Shown one piece after another: positions 46,230 through 56,914 of a stretch of 64,000 nt of DNA. The position numbers were made by a program, and so were the translations under genes. The stretch is from contig JABSQZ010000004.1 of assembly GCA_013215505.1 (NCBI GenBank), positions 1 through 64,000 on the forward strand, read 5' to 3'. Within the stretch, counting starts at the first letter, position 1. Every line of letters begins with the position of its first letter. Under the pieces are notes generated by a model that was given only the letters and a program-made list of their open reading frames with translations, ran no database searches and had not been told where the DNA came from. The stretch is from Oceanospirillaceae bacterium (GTDB lineage Bacteria; Pseudomonadota; Gammaproteobacteria; Pseudomonadales; Balneatricaceae).

Positions 46230-46691
46230 CTAGGGCTGTTCCCAATCCCCTGCGGCATCTAGATCTGATTGTTTCTGCTCTACCCAAGCTTTAGATTTAG
46301 CGGTTAACTCCTTTTTCCAAAAAGGGGCTTCTTTTTTCAGGTAATCCATAATAAATTGGCTAGCCTGGAATGCTTCAATTCGATGAGCACTGATAACACC
46401 GACAAACACAATGTTATCATTTATGTTCAGTTCTCCGACTCTATGTACCACTGCTATACGGCCTAAATTCCACCGCACTCTGGCCCTTTCTACGATGTTC
46501 AATAGGCATTTTTCCGTCATACCAGGATAGTGCTCTAAAAACAGCTGCTCTAAATCTGCCGCAATGCTATCTCGGACAACACCGGTGAAGGTGACCAGGG
46601 CCCCGTAACTGTTTTCACTTTGCTGTAACCAAGCATTTAATTTTGTTAAATCAAAATCTTCAGTTTGAATTTCTATTAAATTTTCTGACAT
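46230..46691 (-). CDS. moaE: Molybdopterin synthase catalytic subunit
   Basis: A 153-residue MoaE. The ATG at 46691 has GGAAG before it; an upstream TTG is not preferred. The core VTFTGVVRDSIA, the catalytic-site Arg and Lys residues in IVHRVGELNINDNIVFVGV and FMDYLKKEAPFWKKE are in place. It adds sulphur to precursor Z with MoaD in molybdenum cofactor synthesis. MoaD and other moa genes are not in the window, so moaE is separate here, which is common in this group. Confidence 0.92.
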   Translation of the reverse strand: MSENLIEIQTEDFDLTKLNAWLQQSENSYGALVTFTGVVRDSIAADLEQLFLEHYPGMTEKCLLNIVERARVRWNLGRIAVVHRVGELNINDNIVFVGVISAHRIEAFQASQFIMDYLKKEAPFWKKELTAKSKAWVEQKQSDLDAAGDWEQP

Positions 46692-46703
46692 TTTAACTTC
46701 CAA

Positions 46704-47202
46704 AGGTTAATAGGGTACATCTTAACAAATCCAGTGCAGCTGTGGCGAGAGGTGCATTCCAAGATCTTTACATAGGACAAAAGACCGTCCCTGGCTAAAG
46801 CTATCATTCCCCAGGGTGTCATAATGACCAGATTGGGTGCTCTGGATGCCCAGCGAGCGGGCCAAAACGTGCTGATTCGCTTTCAAGTAACCTGTAAATG
46901 ACCCGTCATTTATACTACTTAGCTGTTCAGCAGCGAATCTCTTTATAGTGTGCACAGGAGATAACAGCCTTGTTCGCCTGTTCTTTAGTCCGCTATTCTA
47001 ATACTATTTTTTAATTTGTTTATATTTTCCTGTTATTGATGGTAAAGCTTACTTTAGCTAATGGCTCAAAAGGGATACTATACAGCCTGTTTGATTACAG
47101 CCAATTCTCTGCTCATCTTTACTGGCAGAACAGCTACATTTAAATCAAGACAAATCTTGCGATAATCCATACCCCATTATGCAGAGAGTAGAATACAGCT
47201 AA
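46704..47202. other. 499-base gap with one doubtful frame
   Basis: A minus-strand frame (46722-46955, 77 codons, GTG start) encodes a Ser-rich sequence ending LSPQLHWIC; it has no ribosome site and no known family, so I do not call it. The rest is the mnmA leader. No RNA gene, repeat or operator is clear. Confidence 0.35.
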
Positions 47203-48324
47203 ATGAGCAACCAGATAGATAATTCAAAAACTAAAGTGATAGTAGGTATGTCAGGTGGAGTAGATTCCTCTGTATCAGCATTACTGTTAATACAACAGGG
47301 CTACCAGGTCGAAGGACTGTTCATGAAGAACTGGGACGAAGACGATGGTACCGAATACTGTACGGCACTCGATGACCTGGCGGATGCCCAAGCTGTCTGC
47401 GACAAATTACAGATCACTCTGCACAAAGCAAATTTCGCCGCGGAATATTGGGATAACGTCTTTGAACATTTTTTAGAAGAGTACAAGGCAGGACGTACTC
47501 CCAACCCGGACATTCTCTGTAACAGAGAAATAAAGTTTAAGGCATTTCTCGAGTACGCCCTGGAGCTGGGGGCCGATTTCATCGCCACGGGACACTATGT
47601 CAGACGTAAATTAGTCCATAATGCGGATGGTTCTTGCAGCGTGCAAATGCAAAAAGGGCTAGATGGCAATAAAGATCAGAGCTATTTCTTGCATCAAGTG
47701 GGCGAGTGCGAACTAGCTAAAACTTTATTTCCGGTCGGCGAGTTGCTTAAACCTGCTGTTCGGGCACTTGCTGAACAACACGATTTGATCACTCACAACA
47801 AAAAGGACAGTACCGGTATCTGTTTTATCGGCGAGCGCCGCTTTAAAGATTTTTTGCAACAATATCTACCGGCACAACCGGGGAAAATCATCACTGAAAA
47901 AAATGAAGTGATTGGCGACCATTCAGGCCTTATGTATTACACCATTGGTCAACGTCAGGGCTTGCTAATTGGTGGACTGAAAGATTATCCGGAAGAGCCA
48001 TGGTATGTAGCTGGCAAAAATTTAGAGAAGAACCTATTAATTGCTGTGCAAGGCAAGCAACACGATTTACTGTTTACCAACTGGCTCAGTGCCAGCGACA
48101 TTTTCTGGATAAATGACCAGGCCCCTGCCCTACCCTTTAGCTGCAAAGCCAAAGTACGCTATCGCCAGGAAGACCAGGATTGCACTTTGGTCTTAGACCC
48201 GCAGGGAAATTATCGAATTGATTTTGCGCAGCCGCAGCGCGCCATTACCGCCGGCCAATCTGTAGTGCTCTATCAAGACGATATCTGCCTGGGTGGCGGA
48301 GTTATTGAAACAACCGGAAAATAG
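47203..48324 (+). CDS. mnmA: tRNA-specific 2-thiouridylase
   Basis: A 373-residue enzyme that thiolates U34 of Lys, Glu and Gln tRNAs. The PP-loop is [13 protein letters not shown] near residue 15. The catalytic Cys is in [12 protein letters not shown] and the persulphide Cys is in [13 protein letters not shown], with the intervening region normal. C-terminal beta-barrel segments ([11 protein letters not shown]-like, [18 protein letters not shown]) complete the domain. It is followed 52 bases later by hflD and then purB, the usual gammaproteobacterial order. Confidence 0.96.
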   Translation: MSNQIDNSKTKVIVGMSGGVDSSVSALLLIQQGYQVEGLFMKNWDEDDGTEYCTALDDLADAQAVCDKLQITLHKANFAAEYWDNVFEHFLEEYKAGRTPNPDILCNREIKFKAFLEYALELGADFIATGHYVRRKLVHNADGSCSVQMQKGLDGNKDQSYFLHQVGECELAKTLFPVGELLKPAVRALAEQHDLITHNKKDSTGICFIGERRFKDFLQQYLPAQPGKIITEKNEVIGDHSGLMYYTIGQRQGLLIGGLKDYPEEPWYVAGKNLEKNLLIAVQGKQHDLLFTNWLSASDIFWINDQAPALPFSCKAKVRYRQEDQDCTLVLDPQGNYRIDFAQPQRAITAGQSVVLYQDDICLGGGVIETTGK

Positions 48325-48376
48325 CATTTGCGCATAGCGTATTAACTTCAGCAATAGATCAGGAGACCAACCGTTA

Positions 48377-49054
48377 ATGTCCAGAAACCAAGATGAACAA
48401 GCTATAGCGGTAGCCGCTATGTTTCAAGCAGCCTCGTTAGTCGATCAGATTGCCAACAAAGGTATGACTTCGCAGAGCAGTTTTGAAACGTCTATCAATA
48501 GCTTATTTGAAATGAAGCCCGATAATACCGAAGCGGTATTTGGCGGACAGAGGTTTTTACCGCATAATCTTGGTTTAGGGTTGCGCACATTAATGGATAT
48601 TGTCGATAAACGTCGTAACGACAATTCAAATCATGTTACTAACTATGTATTAGCGATGATCATGCTGCAGCAGAAGCTAGCCAAGAATGACAAAATGCTT
48701 TCACTAATGGCCGAGCGCCTGGAAAACCTCAGCGATAAAGCGCTTAAATATTATTCACATGACCTCGTTGATGCACAACAGCAACCCAGTGCCAACTACA
48801 CCCACACCAATATTATTGCCGGCCTCGATGGACTCTATCAAGATACCATCAGTACTTTTAGTTTTCGCATAAAAGTGCAAGGCGATCCAAGGCACTTACA
48901 GAACAAAGAAAATGCCGCCAAAGTACGGGCATTATTATTAGCGGGCATCAGGGCAGCGATTTTATGGAGACAAGTCGGCGGCAGGCGCTGGCACCTGCTG
49001 TTTTTTAAATCCAGAATCAGGCAGAGCGTGCAAAAAATATTAGATGCAAATTAA
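48377..49054 (+). CDS. hflD: High frequency lysogenization protein HflD
   Basis: A 225-residue helical protein. AIAVAAMFQAASLVDQIA, FGGQRFLPHNLGLGLRTL and ALLLAGIRAAILWRQVGG are HflD markers. In E. coli HflD is a membrane-associated protein that limits lambda CII, with an undefined cellular role. It sits between mnmA and purB as expected. The start has GGAGACC before it. Nothing unusual is seen. Confidence 0.93.
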   Translation: MSRNQDEQAIAVAAMFQAASLVDQIANKGMTSQSSFETSINSLFEMKPDNTEAVFGGQRFLPHNLGLGLRTLMDIVDKRRNDNSNHVTNYVLAMIMLQQKLAKNDKMLSLMAERLENLSDKALKYYSHDLVDAQQQPSANYTHTNIIAGLDGLYQDTISTFSFRIKVQGDPRHLQNKENAAKVRALLLAGIRAAILWRQVGGRRWHLLFFKSRIRQSVQKILDAN

Positions 49055-49223
49055 ACATTGCCTTTTTAACAGTCGGTGAGTCGTCTAGAGCTGCTTTACC
49101 CTACGCAGCTCAGTTTCTGCTCACTCTGCGGTATATCTACTAAACAGCTACGACGCGTTCCATATCTGCTGCCAGGCTCATAGACTGGCAATCAGACCCA
49201 ATCGGGCATACCCGCTGAGTTGA

Positions 49224-50648
<1,425 letters not shown>

Positions 50649-50657
50649 AGACTTCAG

Positions 50658-50691
50658 CTTCAGCTATAGCCAGTTGCTATAGCTGAAGTTT
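50658..50691. terminator. Hairpin terminator after purB
   Basis: A 13-bp perfect stem (CTTCAGCTATAGC, loop CAGTT, GCTATAGCTGAAG) begins 9 bases after the purB stop and is followed by TTT. It also lies beyond the end of the convergent AotO-like gene at 50723. Confidence 0.75.
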
Positions 50692-50722
50692 GTATTGGTG
50701 TTTTAAATTTTATAGCCACAGC

Positions 50723-51838
50723 TTAAAGAGACAACAACCCCTCTCCGGTCTCATTCACAAGCACTTCTGTGCCGGCTATTTTACCGATATTGTCGCCTTC
50801 ACAAACCAGCTTTCCTATATTTGTGGTAAACAGCATGCCTCGGGTTCTGCTGTAAATTGCTGTTCGCCCCGCTGCGGGAGAATCGGCTAGCAGGTCTACT
50901 ACTTCGGCAATTAGCTCACCTTTTTCTACCCATTCACCGAGTTCTTTAGTCCAGCACACTATGCCCGTTGCCGTGGCCCGCACTGAATCAACCGCTTCCA
51001 GATCAGTAGTCAATACACGGGTCTCGATCATCGACGGGGCCGCTTGAATCACATCCTTAGCAGAGAGGAAATTTACCAACCCCTGAGCGTCAACTTTAGC
51101 CAGCTGATCATCTACGTCGGCAAAACCGCGCAATTCAATAGTGGCAGTAAAACAGCTAACAGGACAGCTTTCACTCTCGATTGCTATCCAGGGCAGTATA
51201 TGTGCTGCATCAAAGGGCGAACCACCCGGCTCATCCTCAAGCAATACAATAGGAGAGCGCATGCATTGCGCCAACAGCTGCGAATCTTGCCGCTGCCTGT
51301 AATTGGCATAGATATGTACTAAAGCTTGTGAATCACAGTGCAGGTCTAAGACGATGTCCGCATCGATAGACAATTCCAATAGTGTCGCTTTCAGCTCGGC
51401 CAGGGGCGTTTGAGTCGGCAGTTGTGCCACTGCTTTTCTCAGCGCTTGCCGGTACTGCTCAACACTGCTCTGTGGATCTTGGTCCCGCACAGCTTTAGTG
51501 ACTGCCGAAAAGTCTGGCCAGTGGCGATTAAAGTTACCCTCTGCACTGAAAGAGTGACGCCCCAATACCACACCGTTAAGGCGCTGATCCATGCCTATAG
51601 GGTTGGCATAGGGCACGATGACAATTTCCCCGCGCAATAAATCGCGCTTATCTAAATCCATCAGCTCAGTTATCAGATGCTGTAACGTGAGCAATCCCGG
51701 CCATTCATCGGCATGCAATGCCGCTTGCATATAGACTTTAGGGCCAGGTTTTGCAGCGTTAAATCTGTGCACTTTAAGAAAGCGCTGGGTGCCCGGACTG
51801 GAGGATTTTAATGCAATTTGTTCGACGGTATGCGACAT
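50723..51838 (-). CDS. Succinylglutamate desuccinylase/aspartoacylase-family protein (AotO-like)
   Basis: A 371-residue zinc-dependent M14-type amidase. HADEWPG near residue 42 holds the first two zinc ligands, DLHCDS near residue 165 the third, and the catalytic Glu is in TIELRGF. The C-terminal 80 residues are a barrel-like segment with GIVCWTKELGEWVEKGELIAEV resembling a biotinyl fold. It lies next to a basic amino-acid ABC transporter ATPase, as aotO does in Pseudomonas aotJQMOP. It probably removes an acyl group from an amino-acid derivative. The true substrate is unknown. Confidence 0.85.
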   Translation of the reverse strand: MSHTVEQIALKSSSPGTQRFLKVHRFNAAKPGPKVYMQAALHADEWPGLLTLQHLITELMDLDKRDLLRGEIVIVPYANPIGMDQRLNGVVLGRHSFSAEGNFNRHWPDFSAVTKAVRDQDPQSSVEQYRQALRKAVAQLPTQTPLAELKATLLELSIDADIVLDLHCDSQALVHIYANYRQRQDSQLLAQCMRSPIVLLEDEPGGSPFDAAHILPWIAIESESCPVSCFTATIELRGFADVDDQLAKVDAQGLVNFLSAKDVIQAAPSMIETRVLTTDLEAVDSVRATATGIVCWTKELGEWVEKGELIAEVVDLLADSPAAGRTAIYSRTRGMLFTTNIGKLVCEGDNIGKIAGTEVLVNETGEGLLSL

Positions 51839-51970
51839 TGAGAAACCTAAAAGTAAAATGCTGGGGAAGAGACTAACAACCCCGTATATTGCTGTTTATA
51901 ATATACGGGGAGAACAAAGACTAAATCTATGACAGATTCCTCTACTAATGACTAAAATCTGCAGCCGTGG

Positions 51971-52744
51971 CTAGAAGACCGATGAAATAAATTCTTTACA
52001 ACGCTGACTGGTAGGATTATCAAATACTTCTTCGGGGGTGCCAAATGCCTCTACTTTTCCCTGGTGTAAAAACATCACCTTATTAGACACTTCACGGGCA
52101 AACTTCATCTCATGAGTCACTATTAACATAGTGCGCCCCTCCGCGGCCAGGTCCCTCATAACCTTCAATACCTCACCGACCAATTCCGGATCCAATGCTG
52201 ATGTTGGCTCATCAAACAACATCACTTCAGGGTCCATAGCCAGTGCCCTGGCGATAGAGACCCGCTGTTGCTGGCCACCAGACAACATACTGGGATATAC
52301 ATCACGCTTATCGGTTAACCCTACTCTTTCCATCAGTTCTTCAGCGTATTTAGTCGCCTCTTCTCTGCTCTTTTTCAGCACCAATATCGGACCTTCAATG
52401 ATATTTTCCAGCACTGTCATGTGCGGCCACAAATTAAAGTTCTGAAAAACAAAACCTAAGCGCTGACGCACTGTCTCTAGCTGTTTAGTATCGGCCGCCT
52501 CCAAGTCACCCATTTTGTTGCGCTTAAGCTTAATCTGCTCACCGCTGATTTGGATTTCACCTTCTGTGGGATTTTCCAACATGTTAATGCATCTTAAAAG
52601 TGTGCTTTTACCAGAACCACTAGAGCCGATGATAGAGATAACTTCGCCGGCCTCAGCTTGCAGATCTATACCCTTTAACACTTCTAAACGACCAAAGGTT
52701 TTGTGAATATTCTTAACGTTAATTGCGATTTTTGCCTGGGACAT
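51971..52744 (-). CDS. aotP: Basic amino-acid ABC transporter, ATP-binding protein
   Basis: A 257-residue ATPase. Walker A is GSSGSGKST (about residue 37), the signature is LSGGQQQRVSIARAL, Walker B is VMLFDEPTSALDPE and the switch His is in IVTHEMKFA. It closely follows HisP/ArtP/AotP-type importers. It is transcribed away from its presumed partners (binding protein and permeases on plus, from 53091), with the shared 346-base control region between. The AotO-like hydrolase lies downstream. Substrate class (arginine, ornithine or lysine) is inferred from family and context. Confidence 0.9.
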   Translation of the reverse strand: MSQAKIAINVKNIHKTFGRLEVLKGIDLQAEAGEVISIIGSSGSGKSTLLRCINMLENPTEGEIQISGEQIKLKRNKMGDLEAADTKQLETVRQRLGFVFQNFNLWPHMTVLENIIEGPILVLKKSREEATKYAEELMERVGLTDKRDVYPSMLSGGQQQRVSIARALAMDPEVMLFDEPTSALDPELVGEVLKVMRDLAAEGRTMLIVTHEMKFAREVSNKVMFLHQGKVEAFGTPEEVFDNPTSQRCKEFISSVF

Positions 52745-53090
52745 ACAATGGCTCTTATAATTTTAAGGGACTCAGCGAGTCACTATTATTAGGATGAATA
52801 GCTCAACCGATATTTCAGTTTGATGTGAAAATAATAACTCTCATTTATTCAAACAAAACTAATTTGCAGCCGAGATTATCATACTTAGGGTTATCAATCG
52901 GATAATAGCCATACAATAGTCTAAATAAATGTCGCATTATTGAAATATATGACAACTTCTGCCGTATCGGGTGGAGCAGAATGATTGTACTATTGCACTT
53001 CAATAATTTTGTAATTAACCGTCTCAATGTCACTGCATAGAAACTTTTATTACATTTGATAACAATAAATAACCCAAGCGGATACTTATC
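52745..53090. other. Divergent control region of the Aot-like locus
   Basis: The 346-base interval separates the minus-strand ATPase gene and the plus-strand binding-protein gene. It is AT-rich and holds the ArgR-like half site noted above. No gene is visible. Confidence 0.5.
52930..52945 (+). promoter_or_regulatory. ArgR-like half site candidate
   Basis: TGTCGC followed by eight bases and AA fits the Pseudomonas ArgR half-site pattern as I remember it (TGTCGC-N8-AA). A weaker TGACAA lies 19 bases on, about two helical turns away. It sits in the divergent region between the ATPase and binding-protein genes. This is a single-site match and needs a consensus search. Confidence 0.3.
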
Positions 53091-53927
53091 ATGAAAAAAC
53101 TGCTAGCCACAGCAGCCCTTACGGCTGTTACTTTAATGTCTGGTGCAGCGCAAGCTGGCGATGTTGTAAGAATTGCCACTGAAGGTGCTTACCCTCCGTG
53201 GAACGCACTAAACAGTGCCGGTCATCTTGAAGGCTTTGAAATCGATTTATACCAAGTACTTTGTGCCCGCGCTAACTTAGAGTGCACTATGGAACAAACA
53301 GCTTGGGACGGTATCATCCCCTCTCTACAACAGGGTAAGTTCGACGTCATCATGGCGGGCATGTCTATTACTGACAAGCGCAAGAAAAAAATCACTTTCT
53401 CCCGTTCTTATGCGTCCAGCCCTGCAGTATTCGTCGTAGGTAAAGACTCTGCAATGGTTGATTTCAAAGTATCTGCTGACAAGATTTCACTGGCTGATTT
53501 AGATGCCAACGAAAAGACTAGCCTGGACGCCACTTTAGCGGTTCTTAACGGCAAGACTATCGGCGTGCAAAAAGGCACAATCCACTTAAACTTCCTAAAA
53601 GAGTACATGAAGGGCAATGCCACTATCCGTACTTACGAGACTCAAGAGCAACTAGATCTTGATCTTCAATCTGGTCGTGTTGACGTGGCTTTTGCAGCTG
53701 AGAGTTACTGGCACCCTCTTTTTGCAAAGCCTGAGGGAGCAGATTTCCGCGCCATCGGTCCAGGATTTTCTGAAGGCCCATTCGGTGAAGGCGTTGGTCT
53801 AGGTCTTCGTCAAGAAGATCAAGAACTAGCAGACAAGTTCAGCGTTGCTATCAATTCAGCAATCGCTGACGGCACTGTTTCTAAGCTTGCTGTTAAATGG
53901 TTCGGTTTTGACGCTTCAAGCAAATAA
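53091..53927 (+). CDS. aotJ: Basic amino-acid ABC transporter, periplasmic binding protein
   Basis: A 278-residue type 3 solute-binding protein. The signal peptide is residues 1-22 (ending GAAQA). VVRIATEGAYPPWN, GFEIDLYQVLCARANLECTMEQ and GMSITDKRKKKITFSRSY are the family ligand-binding segments, and two cysteines near residues 56 and 63 likely form the usual disulphide of HisJ/AotJ proteins. It binds an amino acid, probably arginine or ornithine. A strong terminator separates it from the permease genes, which would give more binding protein than permease. Confidence 0.9.
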   Translation: MKKLLATAALTAVTLMSGAAQAGDVVRIATEGAYPPWNALNSAGHLEGFEIDLYQVLCARANLECTMEQTAWDGIIPSLQQGKFDVIMAGMSITDKRKKKITFSRSYASSPAVFVVGKDSAMVDFKVSADKISLADLDANEKTSLDATLAVLNGKTIGVQKGTIHLNFLKEYMKGNATIRTYETQEQLDLDLQSGRVDVAFAAESYWHPLFAKPEGADFRAIGPGFSEGPFGEGVGLGLRQEDQELADKFSVAINSAIADGTVSKLAVKWFGFDASSK

Positions 53928-53947
53928 GTTTACACTTTGATCGCAAT

Positions 53948-53978
53948 AGCAGGACAGGGCAACCCGTCCTGCTTTTTT
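53948..53978 (+). terminator. Intrinsic terminator between binding protein and permeases
   Basis: The stem AGCAGGAC / GTCCTGCT (53948-53955 and 53966-53973) with an inner GGG/CCC pairing and a run of six T's follows the binding-protein stop. Partial read-through would set permease expression. Confidence 0.92.
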
Positions 53979-54058
53979 GTATTAGAGCAAAACAATAATA
54001 ACAAGCGCTGTACAACAAAATTTCTAACTTTTCCTAAATCAAAAAATTAGGTATTCCT

Positions 54059-54769
54059 TTGGATCTAACAATCTTAAGCTGGGGAGCTAGTGGCTGGGGC
54101 GATGAGTTTTTTTACGCCACTTTAATCACTATTTCCGTGGCAACCTGCTCATTTGCCTTTGGCATAGTGCTCGCCGCAGGTGCTGCCACAATGAAACTCA
54201 GTAATTACCGAGTCTTACGTATGCTTGCCAATGGCTACACTACAGTAGTACGCGGCATTCCAGAACTACTGATTATCTATCTGATTTTCTACGGCGGCAA
54301 TAGCATTTTAATGTCCATCGCCAAAGATGTTTTTAATTACCATCAATATATTGAACTACCTATCTTTATGATGGGTGTATTGTGCATCGGCTTGAGCTCG
54401 GGCGCATATTCAACCGAAGTTATCCGCGGCGCGGTACTGGCGGTCCCGATAGGTACTATTGAGGCAGCGAAAGCGATAGGCATGAATACCAGCACCCGCT
54501 TTAGACGTATCTTACTACCCCAAGTCGCACGCTTTGCCCTGCCAGGTTTGGGCAATGTATGGCAACTAACGTTGAAAGAAACCTCTTTGATATCTGTTAT
54601 CGGTCTCGCTGAAATTGTGCGCATCGCGCAAATTGGCGCGGGCAGCGAAAAAGAGCCTTTCACCTTTTTCTTGGCCGGCTTGATCTTGTTTTTAATTTTA
54701 GCATCGCTCTCAGACCGTGGTTATATATCACTTGAGAGATGGGCTAATCGCGGCGTAAGGAGAGCTTAA
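54059..54769 (+). CDS. aotQ: Basic amino-acid ABC transporter permease (HisQ/AotQ type)
   Basis: A 236-residue inner-membrane permease with five predicted helices. The start is a TTG at 54059 with TTAGG upstream; no earlier ATG is in frame. The EAA loop reads EAAKAIGMNTSTRFRRILLPQ, the ATPase contact of this family. It pairs with the next permease, one base further on, to form the heterodimeric channel used with the aotP-like ATPase. It is transcribed after the intrinsic terminator. Specificity is assigned by context. Confidence 0.88.
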   Translation: MDLTILSWGASGWGDEFFYATLITISVATCSFAFGIVLAAGAATMKLSNYRVLRMLANGYTTVVRGIPELLIIYLIFYGGNSILMSIAKDVFNYHQYIELPIFMMGVLCIGLSSGAYSTEVIRGAVLAVPIGTIEAAKAIGMNTSTRFRRILLPQVARFALPGLGNVWQLTLKETSLISVIGLAEIVRIAQIGAGSEKEPFTFFLAGLILFLILASLSDRGYISLERWANRGVRRA

Positions 54770-54770
54770 T

Positions 54771-55454
54771 ATGGATTGGGATATTGTCAACGAAGCGATA
54801 CCTGCCATTTTTGCAGCACTGCCTGTCACTATTGCACTCGTATCTGTTTCGCTATTTTTTGGTTTCTTTCTCGCGGTCACAGTCGCTCTATGCCGACTGA
54901 GCCCATACGCAGCATTAAACAAACCCGCCTATGTGTTTGTCTATATTTTCAGGTCTACCCCACTACTGATCCAGATGTTTCTGATCTATTACGGCTCAGG
55001 GCAGTTTAGGGATGAGCTCGACGCCATAGGATTATGGCAGTTCTTTAAAGACCCCTGGTTTTGCGCCATTTTGTCTCTGACCCTGAACACAGGTGCCTAT
55101 ACCAGTGAAATTATCCGTGGCGGCATCCAGTCAGTCGCAATCGGCCTCATTGAGGCAGGCAAAGCTTGCGGTATGAGCACTGTGCAACTTTTCAGACGTA
55201 TCACTTTCCCTCTCGCTATGCGTCAGGCGTTACCGGGCTACGGAAACGAAGTAATTTTGATGGTTAAATCAACGTCACTGGCAAGTACCATTACCATCAT
55301 GGATATGACCGGGGTCTATAAGGAAATTGCCTCCGATCATTTCAGTCCTTTCGAGCCCATCATTGTCGCCGGTAGCTTTTATCTGATTCTTAACTACATA
55401 GTGACATTAGCTATTTCTAGAGCGGAAAAGAAATTCGCTATTCACGCACACTAG
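54771..55454 (+). CDS. aotM: Basic amino-acid ABC transporter permease (HisM/AotM type)
   Basis: A 227-residue permease with about five transmembrane helices. The EAA loop is EAGKACGMSTVQLFRRITFP, and FRSTPLLIQMFLIYYG is the conserved N-terminal pore segment. It begins one base after the first permease stop, so the two are co-translated. Together with the ATPase and binding protein it completes a four-component uptake system for basic amino acids. No ArgR gene is in the window. A nested hairpin lies beyond its stop. Confidence 0.88.
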   Translation: MDWDIVNEAIPAIFAALPVTIALVSVSLFFGFFLAVTVALCRLSPYAALNKPAYVFVYIFRSTPLLIQMFLIYYGSGQFRDELDAIGLWQFFKDPWFCAILSLTLNTGAYTSEIIRGGIQSVAIGLIEAGKACGMSTVQLFRRITFPLAMRQALPGYGNEVILMVKSTSLASTITIMDMTGVYKEIASDHFSPFEPIIVAGSFYLILNYIVTLAISRAEKKFAIHAH

Positions 55455-55481
55455 CGAGTAATAGAAAAAGGATTAACCACA

Positions 55482-55532
55482 ACAGGGGACGCATTGAGAG
55501 AGACCTGGGCACTCTCTCATCACCTCCCCTGT
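55482..55532 (+). terminator. Nested hairpin after the permease genes
   Basis: An outer stem ACAGGGG / CCCCTGT (55482-55488, 55526-55532) encloses an inner stem TGAGAGAG / CTCTCTCA (55495-55502, 55512-55519). It starts 28 bases after the permease stop. No U-tract follows, so it may be a processing or weak terminating structure. Confidence 0.45.
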
Positions 55533-55679
55533 GCTGCAGCCAATTCCATTCTTTTAGCTACAGGCAAACAGCTTGCTTAAAAATGTTAACCAGGCAAAAA
55601 GTCTCGTACAATCAACAGCCAAAACCCCAGTATCATTTTCAACAGCCATTTAATGCCGCTGCACAGCAGCAACTTGCAA

Positions 55680-56786
55680 CTACTGGTCAATACATAATTC
55701 GAAGTCATGTTCTGCAACCGACTCTCCATTGATCAAGATGATTAAACGCTGGATTCCTGCATAGTAGCGCCTGGTGGTTATTTTTCTAATCTGATGCTGT
55801 TTGTGCAAAATCACTTTTTCACCTGCCGCTAGCTGTAGGTTTTTAAATTTAAACACTTTACTCTTTTGCTGGCCATTGGCTTTGACCAGGGCCAGGGCAA
55901 AATCCAACACCATATTCTGATGCTCCTCGGCACAGGACTGAACGGTTACACTAAAGCTCAGAGACTCACCTAAGTGTATTTTAGCACTCGACAAGTTCAG
56001 ATTTGTCACTTTGCACTGCGGCAATCTAGTGTAGCCCAAAAGCGGATACACATCGGCTATCCCACTTTTAACCAGCGTTCTGGTCGCGTGCCTGATCAGC
56101 CACTGCACTTCCTTAGAGGCGCCTTTGAGCCAGTGCTGACAGGTTTCTATGACTAGCTGTGGATGATCTTTAGCGATATCATTTAAATGATTTGCCACTG
56201 AGCGGCGCACATATAAACTTGGATCATCTTTTAACCGCTGCAGTAGCGGAATATTAACCTGTGGGGATTTGACAAAAGATTTTAACTGCATGCCCCATGG
56301 CAGCTTCGGCCGGGTCCCCTCGGATACTAAGCGCCTGACATTTTCATCTTCACTGTCGACCCATTCTGAAAAATACCGCTGGCAGAGTTGTGGGTATTTG
56401 ACAATGAAAGGGCGAATGGCAAACTCGGCGGAAAAAAGCGCAGTCAAATACTTCAACAGCGGCAATGAGATTTCAGGGTGATCCAATCCGTATTTAGCGA
56501 CATAGTCTATCACCGGCCAAGCGGCAAAAGATTGCAGCGGATCATCTTTGTCACCTGCTACCCATACATCTTTTATACTTGACAACAACACTGCTGTTTG
56601 CAAAAAATCTTCGGGCAAATGCCGGGCCAACACATCAATCAGATGCTCGACTCGCTGCTTCAGTTCAAGTTGATCAATCCCCTGCTGTGCTTGGGTAATA
56701 AACAGCTGTGGGCTAAAGTCTGGTATTAATTGAACGAAACTGGCCGAAATACGCTCAATCGCATTGCTACTTAGTGCATTCTTCAT
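55680..56786 (-). CDS. DNA alkylation repair protein, AlkC-type with Ig-like tail
   Basis: A 368-residue ALK/HEAT-like repeat DNA glycosylase. Repeats run from about residue 80 to 255 (for example LYVRRSVANHLNDIAKDHPQLVIE and EVQWLIRHATRTLVKSG). Such proteins remove alkylated bases such as 3-methyladenine without flipping them out. The last 95 residues (KIHLGESLSFSVTVQSCAEEHQNMVLDFAL and YYAGIQRLIILING parts) form an Ig-like beta domain, as in the beta subfamily of AlkC. It is a single gene; lesion specificity is inferred from the family. Confidence 0.87.
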   Translation of the reverse strand: MKNALSSNAIERISASFVQLIPDFSPQLFITQAQQGIDQLELKQRVEHLIDVLARHLPEDFLQTAVLLSSIKDVWVAGDKDDPLQSFAAWPVIDYVAKYGLDHPEISLPLLKYLTALFSAEFAIRPFIVKYPQLCQRYFSEWVDSEDENVRRLVSEGTRPKLPWGMQLKSFVKSPQVNIPLLQRLKDDPSLYVRRSVANHLNDIAKDHPQLVIETCQHWLKGASKEVQWLIRHATRTLVKSGIADVYPLLGYTRLPQCKVTNLNLSSAKIHLGESLSFSVTVQSCAEEHQNMVLDFALALVKANGQQKSKVFKFKNLQLAAGEKVILHKQHQIRKITTRRYYAGIQRLIILINGESVAEHDFELCIDQ

Positions 56787-56914
56787 TTGTTAATATTCTC
56801 ATCACAAAAAAAATAGTATATTGCCTGAGTACTGACAAACCTGTCAGTAGAGAGTCATTTCTGGACATTTGTCCCAATTAAATGCCACCTTAACAATAGT
56901 CATAACAGGCCGTC

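Noticed and set aside
51971-55454. Histidine transport (HisJQMP) naming
   Set aside because: The families are close, but the neighbouring AotO-like hydrolase favours an Aot-type system.
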